A DNA stretch of 64,000 bases from Pelecanus crispus. Its lineage: Eukaryota; Chordata; Aves; Pelecaniformes; Pelecanidae. Position numbers and translations under genes: made by a program. This document shows, piece after piece, positions 12,601 to 24,090 of the stretch (position 1 is its first letter; every line of letters begins with the position of its first letter). The stretch covers positions 61,831,710 through 61,895,709 of the forward strand of contig NC_134646.1 of assembly GCF_030463565.1 (NCBI RefSeq). Direction: 5' to 3'. Under the pieces are notes generated by a model that worked only from the letters and a program-made list of their open reading frames with translations, was not told the DNA's origin and made no database searches.

Positions 12601-13614
12601 TCCACCTGACCAAACACCAAGGAAATACTCTGCCATGACTGTGTGCATTTCCTGTAAATCTTCTTCATTGTGCAGGTACAATTTCTGGGCAATTAGTTGC
12701 AAGTGCCTATTTGCCCAAAGCAGCAGTGTTACATTTTTCACCTGTCGCTCTATCAAGTACCCCTGTAAGCCCTCTTTAAGCCTTGCAATGTATATATATG
12801 GAATTCTCAGTGGGTTACTTTCTCTGATGCTCTCACTCAGTTCATACATAACACTATTGTCAAGAGCCAAAATATCTTCCAGTTCCATTTCACTCAGGCC
12901 AGATTTGGACATAGTGATATAGCCAAGTGCTCTTGACAATAGTCTTGATCCACACTTGTTTTCCAGTGACCAAAACAACTGCTCTATGCTTTCATGGACA
13001 GTGACACAGAGGGAGGACTCATCCACATCTTTGTGAGATCTCCAGTTCCTGACCTCTCTGAAGGTTAAGTTCACAAACATAGGCAGTGTGCACTTGGAGA
13101 ATGCTTCATTGACGTAGATTTGTTGCCCTGATGTTACTTTTCTTTTAACTCGCAGCAGCTGATGTTTCAGTACTTGGCTACACATCTTTCTGTCCCTTGC
13201 AGTCAATTCAATGTAGTTGTCTTCTTCATGAATAAGGCACCTCAGTTTTTGCAGGATCCCATGCTTGTTTGGCAGTGTTGACAAAATTATCCGTACTGAA
13301 CGAGGAAGGTGAATGGGAAGCCACCAGAGCTTCCTACCATCATCACTATCTGTTAACTGTTCTAGGGCATCGAATATTATCACCAGTGGCCTGTGGAATG
13401 AAGACTCATTCAAGAGGTTGATGAACAAGTCCCGAAGGTCATGAATCTTTTTTGGGTAACTTTGTACGAGGCAACGGTAGTTGACTGCTAATTGTTCACA
13501 AATGCTTTGAAGTATATTCTTCAGATCTGTACTTGTTTCAGTGGATCCCAAAAATCTTATAACTACCACAGGGTCAGAATCTGGTCCCATCTCTTCTTGC
13601 AACCAGGAATAGGA
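9679..13614 (-). CDS. NWD2: NWD2 terminal coding exon: rest of NACHT, helical region and WD40 repeats
   Basis: This large last exon encodes 1311 residues (382-1692 of the assembled partial protein) and ends in TGA at 9681-9679. It begins at 13614 after an AG acceptor (13616-13615) with codons reading SYSWLQEEMG. A start at the in-frame TTG (13602) is not real, because this is an internal exon entered in phase 0 that joins the Lys-Lys end of the previous exon. The Walker B strand LVIIFDALEQL is at 13386 onward, with its Asp at about residue 463. A helical segment follows. From about residue 918 there are many WD-type repeats, for example ENGSISTWDVETRQLL. The tail is Cys/His-containing and ends AADN. 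NWD2 is a STAND-class NTPase, probably a cytoplasmic scaffold, with poorly known function. The reading frame is fully open with no break. One uninterrupted exon of this size is the usual arrangement for the gene. Confidence 0.95.
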   Translation of the reverse strand, partial: SYSWLQEEMGPDSDPVVVIRFLGSTETSTDLKNILQSICEQLAVNYRCLVQSYPKKIHDLRDLFINLLNESSFHRPLVIIFDALEQLTDSDDGRKLWWLPIHLPRSVRIILSTLPNKHGILQKLRCLIHEEDNYIELTARDRKMCSQVLKHQLLRVKRKVTSGQQIYVNEAFSKCTLPMFVNLTFREVRNWRSHKDVDESSLCVTVHESIEQLFWSLENKCGSRLLSRALGYITMSKSGLSEMELEDILALDNSVMYELSESIRESNPLRIPYIYIARLKEGLQGYLIERQVKNVTLLLWANRHLQLIAQKLYLHNEEDLQEMHTVMAEYFLGVWSGGRRKPFYSNDQYLNGCPDHDSRGLNKDEKHCMDQTAFDRQAPDQPWVFQCNPLEPDIFFINHRKMTELIHHLTRCGRTDDLLYGVIMNFSWLYTMIRIGQFDKALSDIELAYTYSQEKELKFLASTLRSIKFKVVKYPGSLSAELQQRLLPVVSSLPKLRHLLLECDKDGPKYCSIVPLHSSMDVTYSPERLPLSSSCVHVTEILPTFNPSTVIAALENGSISTWDVETRQLLRQITTAPSVILGMKLTSDEKYLVVATTKNTLLIYDNINSCLLSEVEIKGSKHCGIGGGSSFINGFTLSVNHALAWLEASKDVTVIDLLYGWPLYHFHCWYEVTCVQCSPDGVYAFCGQYLNTATIFHLGSGEKLATMTSEFSGGFVKFLLILDTAQEMVMVDNEGSLSVWNTEEITNPQLTDDFDCRREDSEVVNIELSEDQSAILICKAVSIELLDTRVWKVAEKFRAKHNERFISAVLSKNGNCIIASMENTSAIFVWRRDTGQCMASLQEISGTIVRLIKSNHHNMLLSLSTSGVLSIWDIDIITAMSNIDKSGKPIQRLVLPARGELIYTLDGSDSVHKWNFSTGFIEAVFKHEGIVENCVLTSSGEIMVTSDDKCSQYVWHTVSGENIFRINGQKISELMITHNDQFVVSLCEQNASRVWRLATGHRVCNILVALQNAFITTANTFVVGMAKNKVLAVSLWTGSITKKFCCDDGASIVDIKLVPDCPDIIVFITSTETVNIWSLTEEVICRRVQLPTNFLKNLEDFEISPNGKLGIITRGDENINVLDLYSGKLRVVHAPGVIWRQRLSRDGRYLVYICFRSEDDDDNGAVSSLIVMRLADGKNIGACSLYKTPTFLALSQRHLNIIIGFDDGSIGTYTVVDRVDAALKIKIATSNSRQIFNNTTQVIRPKCHNYSFKVTADCIWRESTEVFARDSPITVTEPEVSEATPTKKHNYCYEKVCSAIDCRGHSFAADN

Positions 13615-15242
13615 CTAGAATATAGAGCATAATGTAGTTAATATCTAAAGGAAGCACAGTAACAGAGTTTATAAAGAGTTATTGCCTAGATATAAACAAA
13701 CATTTTTAAATGTTACTGGTTAAATGGAAATGCTTTCACAGGCAGAATTCAAGGCCGGTTTGATTTATATGCACTGAATGAAATTCATATCATATGTCAT
13801 TTTTATTTAGCACAGGTGATATCCCAAAGCACTAAGACCCAGATCCACAAAAAGGCTTACATCTAAGGGGACACGAGTAAAATGTAGTCCATAAATCCCA
13901 GGGTACTCTGCAAAGTCTGTGTCTCACTTCTGAAAGTCCGTAGGTAGATTTTCTTATTAATAAACTTCCTTAGATACTAAGCAATGTCATCCTTGGCCAG
14001 GCAGACCAGCTTGCCACATAAACTTGTTTAACATTGATTCCCAGCTGAGTATAAATGCATACCCTGATGGTTTTGGAGGACAGGGATCAGAGTACAGATT
14101 GCTCTTTACTAGCAGGTTACCTTAATTTCTGGATCACAGAAGTATGCTCTGTCGTGATGTCCCTGTAACCTTTGCTCTTACATACTGCCACAAGGGGTAA
14201 AAAGTATCTCTTGCTGGTTTTTTGGTTAGCATTCTCTAAGCAAGTGAGGAATGTGGCTTTAAATCCTCTCAGTCTGCGCAGGCTAACACACTCAGTTCTT
14301 TTAGTTGCTAAGTCTTTTCACCTCACTTTAAGTTATTACAGAATATTGTAAAAGAAAAGTGTAACCAGAGTGTCTAGGTTAACTTACGTACTCAGATCTG
14401 AAACGAGATCTTGAGTTGCAAATCCCAATTCCATATACACAACTAATGTGAATCTATAGAAAGCCACATTTAGGAAAGACATGGATTTTAAACATTACTG
14501 TTCCCTTCTCCATTTCCTTCTGGCTGATACCACTGTTTCCCAGCCCACTGTGCTAAACTCTCTGAGCACCCTGCAGGGAACTCAAAAGTTGTGACTCCCA
14601 GCTGGAGATTTAGGCTTAGAGATGCCAGCTTGGTCTTTTTCTGCATCTGGTCTTGCCTTGTACAAAGCATTTCACTCATCTCCCTGTAGTGCTCAGCTCA
14701 ATGACTTAAACAGCATATGTCAGATAAATGAGTACAGGTATTTTTGCAGGTTATTACAGATAGATTTGTAGCAAGTGTATCTGTAGCAAGTGTATCAGGC
14801 TAATTCCGGAATAATTTCTGATGGGAACATAAGATGGCATGACTTGGAAAGACATGTTGTATTTGTGAATAAGACTAAAAACAGCATATGATGTTTAGAT
14901 GGTTCCAGATTCATAGGACCTCAGTAGAACAAGAAGGAGAGAGATCCTTCCAAAATACATGTTGTTAATTCAGAAATATATTGATTCCTATTAGGTTTTT
15001 AAGAGCTCTGATAAAGTATTTTTTGTTTGGACTAAGCACATGATACAGACATGTTACTATTGAAAGGTAAGTCTTTTTCTGAATATGTGTACAATAATAT
15101 GCAGAATGTACTTTTTATTATTTTTATTTTGTATATTGAGGGCTGCTATCAGATCTACTGACAAAAGGAAGAATGAAAACTATGTTGGCCCTTACACACT
15201 AACGCTCCTAACATCACCGCATTATGTAAAGTATTTATTTAC
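13615..15242 (-). other. NWD2: NWD2 intron (1.6 kb)
   Basis: Bounded by donor GTAAAT at 15242 and acceptor TTCTAG ending at 13615 on the minus strand. Phase 0. No repeat family or additional exon was recognised inside. Confidence 0.85.
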
Positions 15243-15832
15243 CTTCTTCGCCACTTCGGCTAATAAAAGAGTCTTCCCTGTGCATGGTCCTCCATATATG
15301 ATAAGAGGGTTAATGTGTCCTATTTTGCTAGGTAGAACGTACTTGTGAACTATGTTTAATGCCTCACATCTGTATTCATAAAAAGTGGAGTACGTTTTAC
15401 ACAGCGATGAGTGTTGAAGAACTTCATCGTACAGCAAGTCTGTCTCGGTGTCAAAATTCTGCTGCACTGTTGCTTGGATTATATCAATCATGTCTTCATA
15501 GAACTGTTTACCAAGTCCTTCGATATAATGGTTCTCCACTTCTTGGGAGTAGCCCAGTTTCATGTCACAGTGAGTGACAGACGTGTACACTCTCAGATTG
15601 GACGATGCAACAATGGTAGGAATGAATTCATCCCTGAGCTTGATCAGTTTCTCATGGGCTTCGGGATCTCGTAGAAACTTCCCCGCTGTACGTACCACAT
15701 CCATGTATTTTCCCATCTCTGGAATTTTAACAAAACGCTCAATGTTGGCAATTTTCCGAATGTAGCAAACACACTTCTTTAGGAAAGCTGGTGTTTGTTT
15801 ACCCAAGGCAAAATCAAGTTCATCTTCAATAG
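15243..15832 (-). CDS. NWD2: NWD2 coding exon with Walker A of the NACHT domain
   Basis: A 590-nt exon entered after acceptor CCTCAG (AG at 15834-15833) with two bases CT that complete a split Ala codon. It then reads IEDELDFALGKQTPAF and continues for 196 codons to AAG|GTAAAT at 15243. The P-loop GGPCTGKT lies at 15293-15270 (assembled residues about 365-372) and fits GxxxxGK[ST], the nucleotide-binding Walker A motif of NACHT/STAND NTPases. The residues before it form the linker between the N-terminal domain and NACHT, and they are very similar to my memory of mammalian NWD2. A methionine start is not expected, and the TTG at 15806 that opens the longest frame is internal. The nucleotide-binding core is split between this exon (Walker A) and the next (Walker B). 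Confidence 0.94.
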
Positions 15833-16137
15833 CTGAGGATGAAAAGAGAACACAGAGTCTCTGTTATCTTTTCTTTATAAACAGTTCAAGAACATCCCCC
15901 ACCCCCAACATGCAGGCTCTTAAATGATTGCATCTGTTTTCTGTAAAAAACATAAAAAGCACAGAAAAATCGCTGTTTGCTTTCCTATGGGTTTTGGTCT
16001 CAAGCAAGCACAATGAACATTTTTTTTTCTCTTCAATTATATGAGAAATGCTGACAGAAATATATTTTCATGTCTGTGGACAGGTTGATAGAAAAGATAA
16101 TAAATGAATATATAGAAATAGTTAGTCTGAACTTTAC
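15833..16137 (-). other. NWD2: NWD2 short intron (305 bp)
   Basis: The shortest intron visible in the gene. The donor is GTAAAG at 16137 and the acceptor TTTTCATCCTCAG ends at 15833. It interrupts an Ala codon after its first base (G|CT). Confidence 0.88.
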
Positions 16138-16282
16138 CAGAGGAAAGATATCTCTTTGCTTGGCTGTGTTTCATTTTTCCTTTCTCATACAGCAATTTCA
16201 CAGCAGTCTTAAAAATCTTCTTGATCTCTTCTGATATATCTTGCCATTTGTTCTCATTCATAGAGTTTGAAGAAGATTCCAT
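16138..16282 (-). CDS. NWD2: NWD2 coding exon (145 nt)
   Basis: The exon encodes about 48 residues reading MESSSNSMNENKWQDISEEI and on to KRYLSS, followed by the first base of an Ala codon. The donor is TCTG|GTAAAG with GT at 16137-16136. The acceptor AG is at 16284-16283, giving phase 0 entry after the Thr that ends the previous exon. The upstream pyrimidine tract is weak (ATTTTTAAAAG), so this acceptor is the least convincing of the set. The ATG at its first position is an internal methionine and not the protein start. The segment is basic and predicted helical by composition (KKIFKTAVKLL, KGKMKHSQAKR). It links the N-terminal domain to the NACHT part. The Ser/Asn-rich first dozen residues look like a variable loop. 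Confidence 0.88.
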
Positions 16283-18066
16283 CTTTTAAAAATATCCATA
16301 GTTAAACAGTAGCTGTAATACACACATCTACAGCTTCAGAAAGTAAAAGTCTAATATTCAACGTCATAAATGGTAACAAACACATACACAATAAATAAAT
16401 AAGAATTCAACTTTTTATACTGCAGATAATCATAATGTATTCCAACTTAGAATTATAAAAGTTAGCTACTTTGAGTATTTTCTGGATTCCTACTGAGGAA
16501 TCTAATGCAGTATATTTCAAGAATAAGACCAGTAACACCTTTATAGGAAGAGGGTTTTGAGAACCAAGCCTGAAATAATGTAATAAAGCAGTAGTAATAC
16601 TGCTACAATTATCACTCCTTTAATGAGAAGTAATAATAATTTAAACTTGGATCTCAAAACTGAAAATGAGGTTCCTGGTACCTGTAATTAAGCACCTCAT
16701 ATTACCTACCATATTTGAAAAATAAGGGATTATATCTGACATTACTTTCGTTCATTCATTGCTATAGTAACAGTAATCTTACTGTCATCAGAGAGGGACT
16801 GTAATACAAGTTCACTAATCCTTTCGGATGGTATCTTGCAGATGCCAACGATGGAGGTTTCTCTAAGGCAGCTGGTAGTCACTGCTGTGTTACTGCAGGT
16901 GAAGTGTTTAAGGGGTCTCCAGTTTTCCTGGAGGATGTAATAGGAAAAAGAACAGCCTCCAGGATAAGCTCCCTAGCAACTCTTTCTTGACACGTTCAGA
17001 GCTGTGTATCTTTTACTACTTTCTGTAAGTTTATGAGATGTAACTCTATGTTAGCTTTAAGTTATGAACATCTTTTTACTTACTCCTGTGTATCAGTAGC
17101 TTGAGGAAAGGTACAAAGTTTTAATAACAAAACAGCCAAGGTTTATTCAAAGGGATACTGTGGGCATTAGCAAAAAAATGCAAAGTTACAAAATGTGCTT
17201 TCTCCCTTGTGATCAATACTTCAGAATTAGCCACATTATACTCACTTCAACTCATCAAATTTCTTTCTGTGTCTGTTTTCAATGTTTTTTCATGCAACAG
17301 AGAAAACATTCTGCTACATGATAAGTGAATGCATTATAATGGTTTAATTTAATTTTATCGTACAATAGACTACGCACTCAAAATGAAGGGAATACTCTGT
17401 TAAGGACTTCATTTTTTGTACACTGAAATCTGTCCTTGGGTATATAGGACATGTAGAAGGGTAGAACTGAGCCCTGGGTAATACACAGTTGTTACTGTCA
17501 TCCATTAAAGATAAATGCCTGTTTTAAAAATGATAATTAACAGCGTTCAGAAATCTTCTGTTAGAATACAGTTAATAAGTTAAAAGTATGAGATCTGACT
17601 CGGGACAGCAGTAAGCACTTGTTTGACTGTTAAAGAGCTTTCTTGTATGGGCATAGAAGGGAAAATGTGTATTTCCTCTGCAAATCCTGTTCATTGAAAT
17701 CTAGTGAAAGCACAGCACCAGGGCAGAAGAGCCTGAGCTCTCCCTATTCCAACATCAGGGAAGGGAAGAGAAATCTGTACAACTGTCCCACTAGTCCTAA
17801 CAGGTCACGAATGACTGCAATCCACTTGCTCTAGCTGTTGTCAGAGGGCGCATCAACGCAGGAGTCATGACCTGCTGTGTTCCCTGGTGTTTTCGCAGCT
17901 GCTCCCTTCACCATGTATGGGAAAGGAGCATCGCAGCACCAGTTGCTCAGGTGTGGACAGGGCTGTAGAAGCTAATTCAGGGACAGCAGCAAGTGCCTGG
18001 CCCTGGGGACTGCCTGCCACTGTAACTGATAGAGAAGAATTTTGTAAGGAGGTGACTATGACTTAC
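16283..18066 (-). other. NWD2: NWD2 intron (1.8 kb)
   Basis: Donor ACG|GTAAGT at 18066, acceptor AAAAG at 16283, phase 0. It is AT-rich, and no exon or mobile element was recognised inside. Confidence 0.83.
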
Positions 18067-18270
18067 CGTATTCTGGTAGATCTTCAGCATTTCAGATTTT
18101 GGTCTGAGGTAATACGCTGGTGGCACTGCATTCTCATCCCTGCAGTACCACTCTTCTAAAATCCTTGTCTCTAGCTTGGCCTCTACAGCAGCATCAAGGA
18201 TCATTTCAAATTCTGCTGACTCAACTTCCCCAGGTATTCGGATGTTCCCATACTTCTCTCCCAACAGGCC
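18067..18270 (-). CDS. NWD2: NWD2 coding exon (204 nt, N-terminal domain)
   Basis: The exon is 68 whole codons, entered in phase 0 after acceptor ACACAG (AG at 18272-18271). It starts GLLGEKYGNIRIPGEVESAE and ends LKIYQNT before a consensus donor ACG|GTAAGT (GT at 18066-18065). GLLGEKYG continues directly from CFV at the end of the preceding exon, which matches the conserved N-terminal domain of the NWD family. The TTG at 18264 is internal. The segment includes EEWYCRDENAVPPAYYLRPK, a conserved patch whose role I do not know. The length is a multiple of three. Confidence 0.93.
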
Positions 18271-21200
18271 CTGTGTATTTGCAGGAAAGCAGGGATTAAA
18301 TTTTTCTTTTTAGTTATGCAAAAACCCTCCTCAGGATCTGAATTTCATAAAAATCAGTGTGATAATAGTTTAATGACTTTGAAATTTCTAGGAAGGGAAA
18401 CAGATACAGTGTAAGATGAATTACTGTTGAGGGTACTGTACTGAGCTGCATCCTACTATGATGACTTGGCAAAATTTGAAATAGATGCATTGTCTTTCTT
18501 AATAACTGGTAATAAAAATACAAAGGCATTCAAAAGAAGAAATTAATAAATACCCAACATACTTTCCTAGCACAGTATTGACTCATGTATTACTGATTCC
18601 CATTAGTCACAGGTTGGCATTAATCTCACATGCAAAAGCGAATGTGGAAATCCTTTTCTCTGGACTCAGGATGAGGATGCATCTCTGGATTCTTTACCTC
18701 TTGGCTTTAGTCTTAGTTTCCACAGTAATGGAACAGAAGATTTTATGTTCTGTTTGATGAAAATTCACATGATGTTATGTACAGCTCATATTGATATTAT
18801 TAAAAATGTGGCTTATACCAGCAATACCAAGGATCAGTGTCACAGAACCACAAGCTGCTTTGCTGTCTCATATTCCCTTGTTGCAAAAATATTCAATGTT
18901 TTGCCCCAGTAGCTGTCCACTGAATAAACAGTGGGGCAAGGGAAAACAGTTTTGATCAAATAGAAACAGAAATTTTAGTACTTAAATGCACATATTTGGT
19001 ATACAGGCAAAGGTTTGTGGGATTCATTTCTTAAACTGTGGCACAGGAGATTTTTCACCTTCAAAAGTGCGGATTAAAATATTTGTTGTGATGCTCTGAA
19101 TACCTTTTATTGAATTTATTTCCATAGTTTGCTGTCCATAAATATTTTATAAAAAAAAAAAAATTGGGAAAAACTTTACAGAAGATAGAATTGCAGGACA
19201 TTCCTGCATTCTTTTGACAAAATTTTTCAAATTTGTGATCATCAGCTTAATTCTGCATTCAAATCTTGGTCCACAGAAGTCAGTGAGAACTCTCACTTCC
19301 TTTAAAGGAGGATTTTTTAATTTCTTTTCTCATTTAAATGTATTCAGTAAAGATTTTGAGTTAATGAGGAGTACTTAATGTGGAGAGGAACCAACAGTAT
19401 CAGCATCTTGATGAATCAGAAAAATCTCTTAGTAAAGTAATGCTAATGCAAATATAGTAGTACCCTAAAAATGTAAATTACCTTGTTTGTAAATAATAAA
19501 AATCTAAATATTCATTATTTTTAAAGCACTCATCATAATGAGAAGCTGTTTTAAACTTTTCCAGCTGTAAATAAACCCTGAAAATCAATAACTGATGATG
19601 ATGAAGCTGGCTTCACTGATTATAAAAGTGTGAAGCTGCAGACCCCTTTTCTGAATCCAGTTGTGTTGGCAGGAGGTACTCAAGTGGCTCATCATGCTAG
19701 ATGCAGTAGCCTCCAAGCAGAGATGTCAGAGCAGTGCACATGAACACTTCCTAACCTCTTTCAGGCAAAACCACCTCAGTTAGCTCAGACCACAGTTCAC
19801 ATTCTGTAAACTAACCTGGCTGATTTTTGCCTGGAGCAGATTAGGAAAAGCTCACATGAACTACTGTGCTGGCTCTGATGATGAGCAGTTGGCATCCTCC
19901 AGCAGAGGAGTAGTGACAAAGAGCTGGTGGACAGGAACAAGTCAATGTCTGTCTGCTGCTTAGAAGAAATGTAGGAATTGTGATAGTTCATATAATCCAG
20001 GTTTCAATCTCTGACAAGTCCCAGCTCCCAAGTACTTCAAGAAGCTGTTCCAATAGAGAGGCATTAGGGGAAAGATAGGTTTGCCTGGCTGCCCATTTAT
20101 ATCCCACAGTAGTTTCATTCAGGGTGCACATCAAGGAGTCAGGAGAAAGGAACAAACGTATTCAGTAACTAGAATTAAATAATAATGATTTTAATTAAAT
20201 GATCCAGTATTTTATTATGTGAATTTATGTTTTCTGTGTGATCATACTAACTAGTAGCTCCCCTCACAGAGCGAGCTACGTTGCTCTCACATAATGAGAT
20301 AACTGGGGAAAATTTCTAAGTTTTTACTGTTCTGTTCTATTCAGAGTGCTCTATAATTCTGGAATTCTGAAGCTGCAAAGGTTAAACAAAATATAATATT
20401 ATTTTCCTTCTTTATTCAAGTGAGGTTAATAACTCATATCATGCTGAATTGCAAGCCTTTGCACATTCAGATTGATGTAGAAATCTCATAAATTTCCCTC
20501 AGAGGAGCTTTGCTATGCAAAGTTTGCAATTACCTTGTATAGCAATTATTACTTGAAATTCATTAGGCTACAGATTTTTGCTGAATTTAAGTCCAGTGGA
20601 TTCAATAGACAGTTGCCCAAGCAAAGATCAATAGCTAGGCCTTTCATTAACAATACTAAAATGTCAACATTAAAATGTCTGGTTTTAGTGTACTGCATTT
20701 AATCAACTAGATTTGTTTTGGAATTATTCTGTGTACTTTTCTGCTTCTCTGGTACAGTTTGTGCTGTTCTCTCTTCACTGTACTATAGGTAAATAACAAA
20801 AGGCAGTAGTTTAAAATGAAAAGACCGATGTTTTTTTCTTGTATCTTATCTGTCACTGCAACAGACATTATGTAAATAATCCTGTATTAGGGATCATTCT
20901 CCTGGCTACTAGAGCAAAACACAATAAAAAGGAACTCTGACATGATCAGAATACTAGAATCACTGTGGATGACTGTATCATGAGCTTTTAAATAAAATGG
21001 AGGCCTATGCAAATACTATTTGGAAGCCTTCACATTTTTTAAAATCAAATATTAAACAGTAGAGGACATATATTTATCATGGTGTACCTTGGTGCTATAG
21101 ACGGCATTGCTAATATTTTGCTGGAAGTCTAGCTTTAGTTGAGGGAAGAATAGACATACATAGAAAAGGAATCACGCAGACCAAAGAGTGTCCTCCATTT

Positions 21201-23527
21201 GGGATGATGGCAGTGAGCATCCATAAAGTGTAATAAACAACAAAATAAACCTTGTATCATTTTGCTTTGAGGTATCTCTCCTCTTCTTGTTTGGTTGTGG
21301 TGTATGGAAAAGTTTTAAGGTTAATCTTAAAAGATGACACATGCATAGTGCTAGGAAGAAAAGGAATGAAGACGTGTGGAGGAAAGAGAAGTCTGAGAAA
21401 ATACACGTTGCACTGCAAGGTGAAAACTACGTCGAGCTTGTTATTGTTAACATTTAGTGTTTAGGAGAGCCTGAAGCTAACAGCTGTACCAAAAAAGGAA
21501 CACATCAGTTGAACATCATGTAAGGATGTAAATGTGCTAAAACATTTAGTTTTAGAACTTAAAAAGTGGACCATGGCAAAAAGGAAGCTGCAGAGGCCAT
21601 GCCACATATTTTTTCACTGAGAACTGCTCAGGGAACAGCAGGCAGCACGGTGCTGACCAGTCTTCTGTAACTGTGCCCACTGGACACCAGAAAACCATTG
21701 TAGGGATTGTGGTAGAAGTCCTTCATACAAGCTGCATGAGTTGGCCAGACTCAGAGGACACCTCTGAAATGTGGCTGTGTTTAACTCAGGAACGCTGCTT
21801 CACGTGGCTGGTGTGAGCAAGGACTCCGTGTTTTAGCCAAAACGTAGGCATTTCTGCAATTAAAGCAAAGTTATGGAGCAGCTGAACAGAGATTCTGAGG
21901 ACACCTGTGGCACCTACTTGGTGAATATGTGCATTTAGAAAGGCAATTAAATGAGTTAGATTCTTTGATGCCCTAATACTGTAGAACTGACAAGTAAACA
22001 AAGAGAAATAGAAATAGGAACAGAACAGGGAATAAAAAGAACAGCACCGGAATGAAGGGGATTGATTACACAAGTAGGACCAGCAGATCATACATACAGT
22101 GCTGAGCAGGTCTATCACTGAGAGCAGGGCAGTCCCAGGCACTGCACTGCAGCTGTGTTCCTGCTAATGCCCCAACAGAAGTTAGCTGAGGTTCTGGTAT
22201 TAGTACCTCATTCTGTGTAGCCATTTGAAAAATATGCTGGTAAAAAATTTTCTGTGGTAGAAAACTCTTCATGGAGTCATTCCTGTGCTTTCTGATAACT
22301 CCAGACTAGCCTCAGTTTACAGCCCAGTTTTACTGGCCATTTAACTACATCTTCCCGTGTTTAGACACAGAGGTGAGGCTTGGAAGTATCTCCTTCTAGC
22401 TGGTACCAGGGAATAGCCACCTCCCCTCCACTCTTTTGGTATCATTATGGTGAATTTGTATCTGGCTGTATAAGTGTAGTCTATCATGGTACCACAAAAA
22501 CACTCAAACCTTTAGAGGCCTAAATGAGAAGCTCTGAATTGCCCTTTTCCTCCACGGGCTTCAGTGTCTGAAAGGCATCCATGCCAGAGGCTTGCAGCAG
22601 CCTCTGGAAATATCTGCCTCTCTCTCCATATTCCCTATACATTCAAGTAAGTGCAAATTTCTTCATAGAAAAATGAAGAAAAATGAAGCAACAGAATTGA
22701 AAGAAAATACAGTTTCTCACAATCTTCACATTGTTTCATACTAAGTCTGCAAGTAAGAATACTGTTATTTCAGACCTTTATGAAAACTACCACAGTACTC
22801 TACAGTAATAACCTAAAACTTTAATTTGTGATAACAACATGGCAGCATTTTGATGATTATTATAGGAAATTATTTTTAAAGGGAGCAGTAATGTTTACAC
22901 TATGTTCAGTACCAAGAGACAGTTTTATATGCAGACTCGTGAATCAAAATCTCCCACCTGATGAGTCATTTTCCTTTAATAGTAAAACAACAAATTAAAG
23001 ATTCATTAGATTGAAGGTGATTGAACTGTTTAAAGCTACCAGGCTGGCAAACATGTATAAAACCCTCAGCAACCATTTGTATCCAACAAAACCTTATAGA
23101 ATTAACACAGAGCAACATCAGCAGTAGTCTTGTTAGCTTTGTTGAGCCTAAGGCTGAAGTTTCTATTAAATGAAGTTTCAGAAATTACTGTTTAGATCCA
23201 GGTGGGAAATATTTTTCCCTCTGATCTTCTTGGAGTAGAATGATATTAAAATTATAGGCACAATCACAACAGTGACCAAAAGGGGGAAACTAACCAGATT
23301 TGGATTTGATCGTGATATGATGGATTCACAGGGCATCTCATGTAATTAGTTCAGACATCATCACTAAAATGTTAAGGAACCCTAATACTATACCTTTTAT
23401 TAATACATAACAAGTTGAAATTTTAGATATATTTAATTCCAACTAAGATATTTAGTGGTAATTATAATAAAAACAAGCTGTCAAATAACAGCAACTTATA
23501 TTCATTACTGATTGATTTCATTAATCT

Positions 23528-23550
23528 GTTGTTTTTTTTTTTTTTTTTTA
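23528..23550. repeat. Poly-T tract
   Basis: A homopolymer of about 18 or more T, visible directly. It could be the complement of an old poly(A) tail, but no retrocopy body was recognised beside it. Confidence 0.7.
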
Positions 23551-24007
23551 ATTATATGTTAACATCTGCAAACCAAGTCATTGGAAAAGTCAGATTTGTA
23601 ATGTTTTGTGAGGTGATTTCAGGTACTTGTCAATGTAAGAACAACATTTTTTTTTTCTGCTTTGCCAACATGGAAAGCTTCAGATTAATTGAAAATACAG
23701 TTTTGTAGCTGGTGAATGATCTGATCCAATGATCTTTTGCCGGGCTTCATGGGATCAGTCCTACCACTTTTACTTCTTGGTCTTTGTGAAGTTCCACATG
23801 TGACACTGAAGTGCATACATATGTCCTCTCTGCCTCTTCTCAGAGCAGTCCTGGATTGCCAACTTTTTGAAGAATAAGCATTCAAGAAATCATCTTTGAA
23901 GGAATTAAATCTAACCACAATTAATTTTTTAACCTAAGACACCTCTGTGTGTAGAGATCTAAGCACCTCTTAAACAATTTGGTTCTGCAAGATCCATGAA
24001 AGATTAG

Positions 24008-24090
24008 GAAGTATTATTGTCCCCATTTGACATAGGAAGTAGGTGCAGGGAATTGAGCCTGGGCAGGGATTCAGACCTGTGACAGGTATG
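24008..24090 (-). repeat. MIR-like SINE remnant
   Basis: The text ATTATTGTCCCCATTT, then an A/G-rich stretch, then GGGATTCAGACCTG, follows the order of the 3' half of a MIR-type SINE read on its complement. It is diverged and short. The call rests on remembered consensus text and not on an alignment, so family and ends are uncertain. Confidence 0.4.

Noticed and set aside
10256-12922. Several plus-strand open frames of 60-150 codons opposite the large NWD2 exon
   Set aside because: They are antisense shadows of a real 1311-codon exon, with no domain of their own, no promoter and no splice support.
13600-13602. TTG as a start codon for the large NWD2 exon
   Set aside because: The frame continues upstream through SYSW to a clean AG acceptor at 13616-13615 in the right phase. 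This is an internal exon boundary.
16280-16282. ATG as the start of NWD2 or of a shorter isoform
   Set aside because: It is the first codon after an acceptor and follows 136 residues of matching upstream exons. A promoter here is not evident, although an internal start cannot be excluded from sequence alone.
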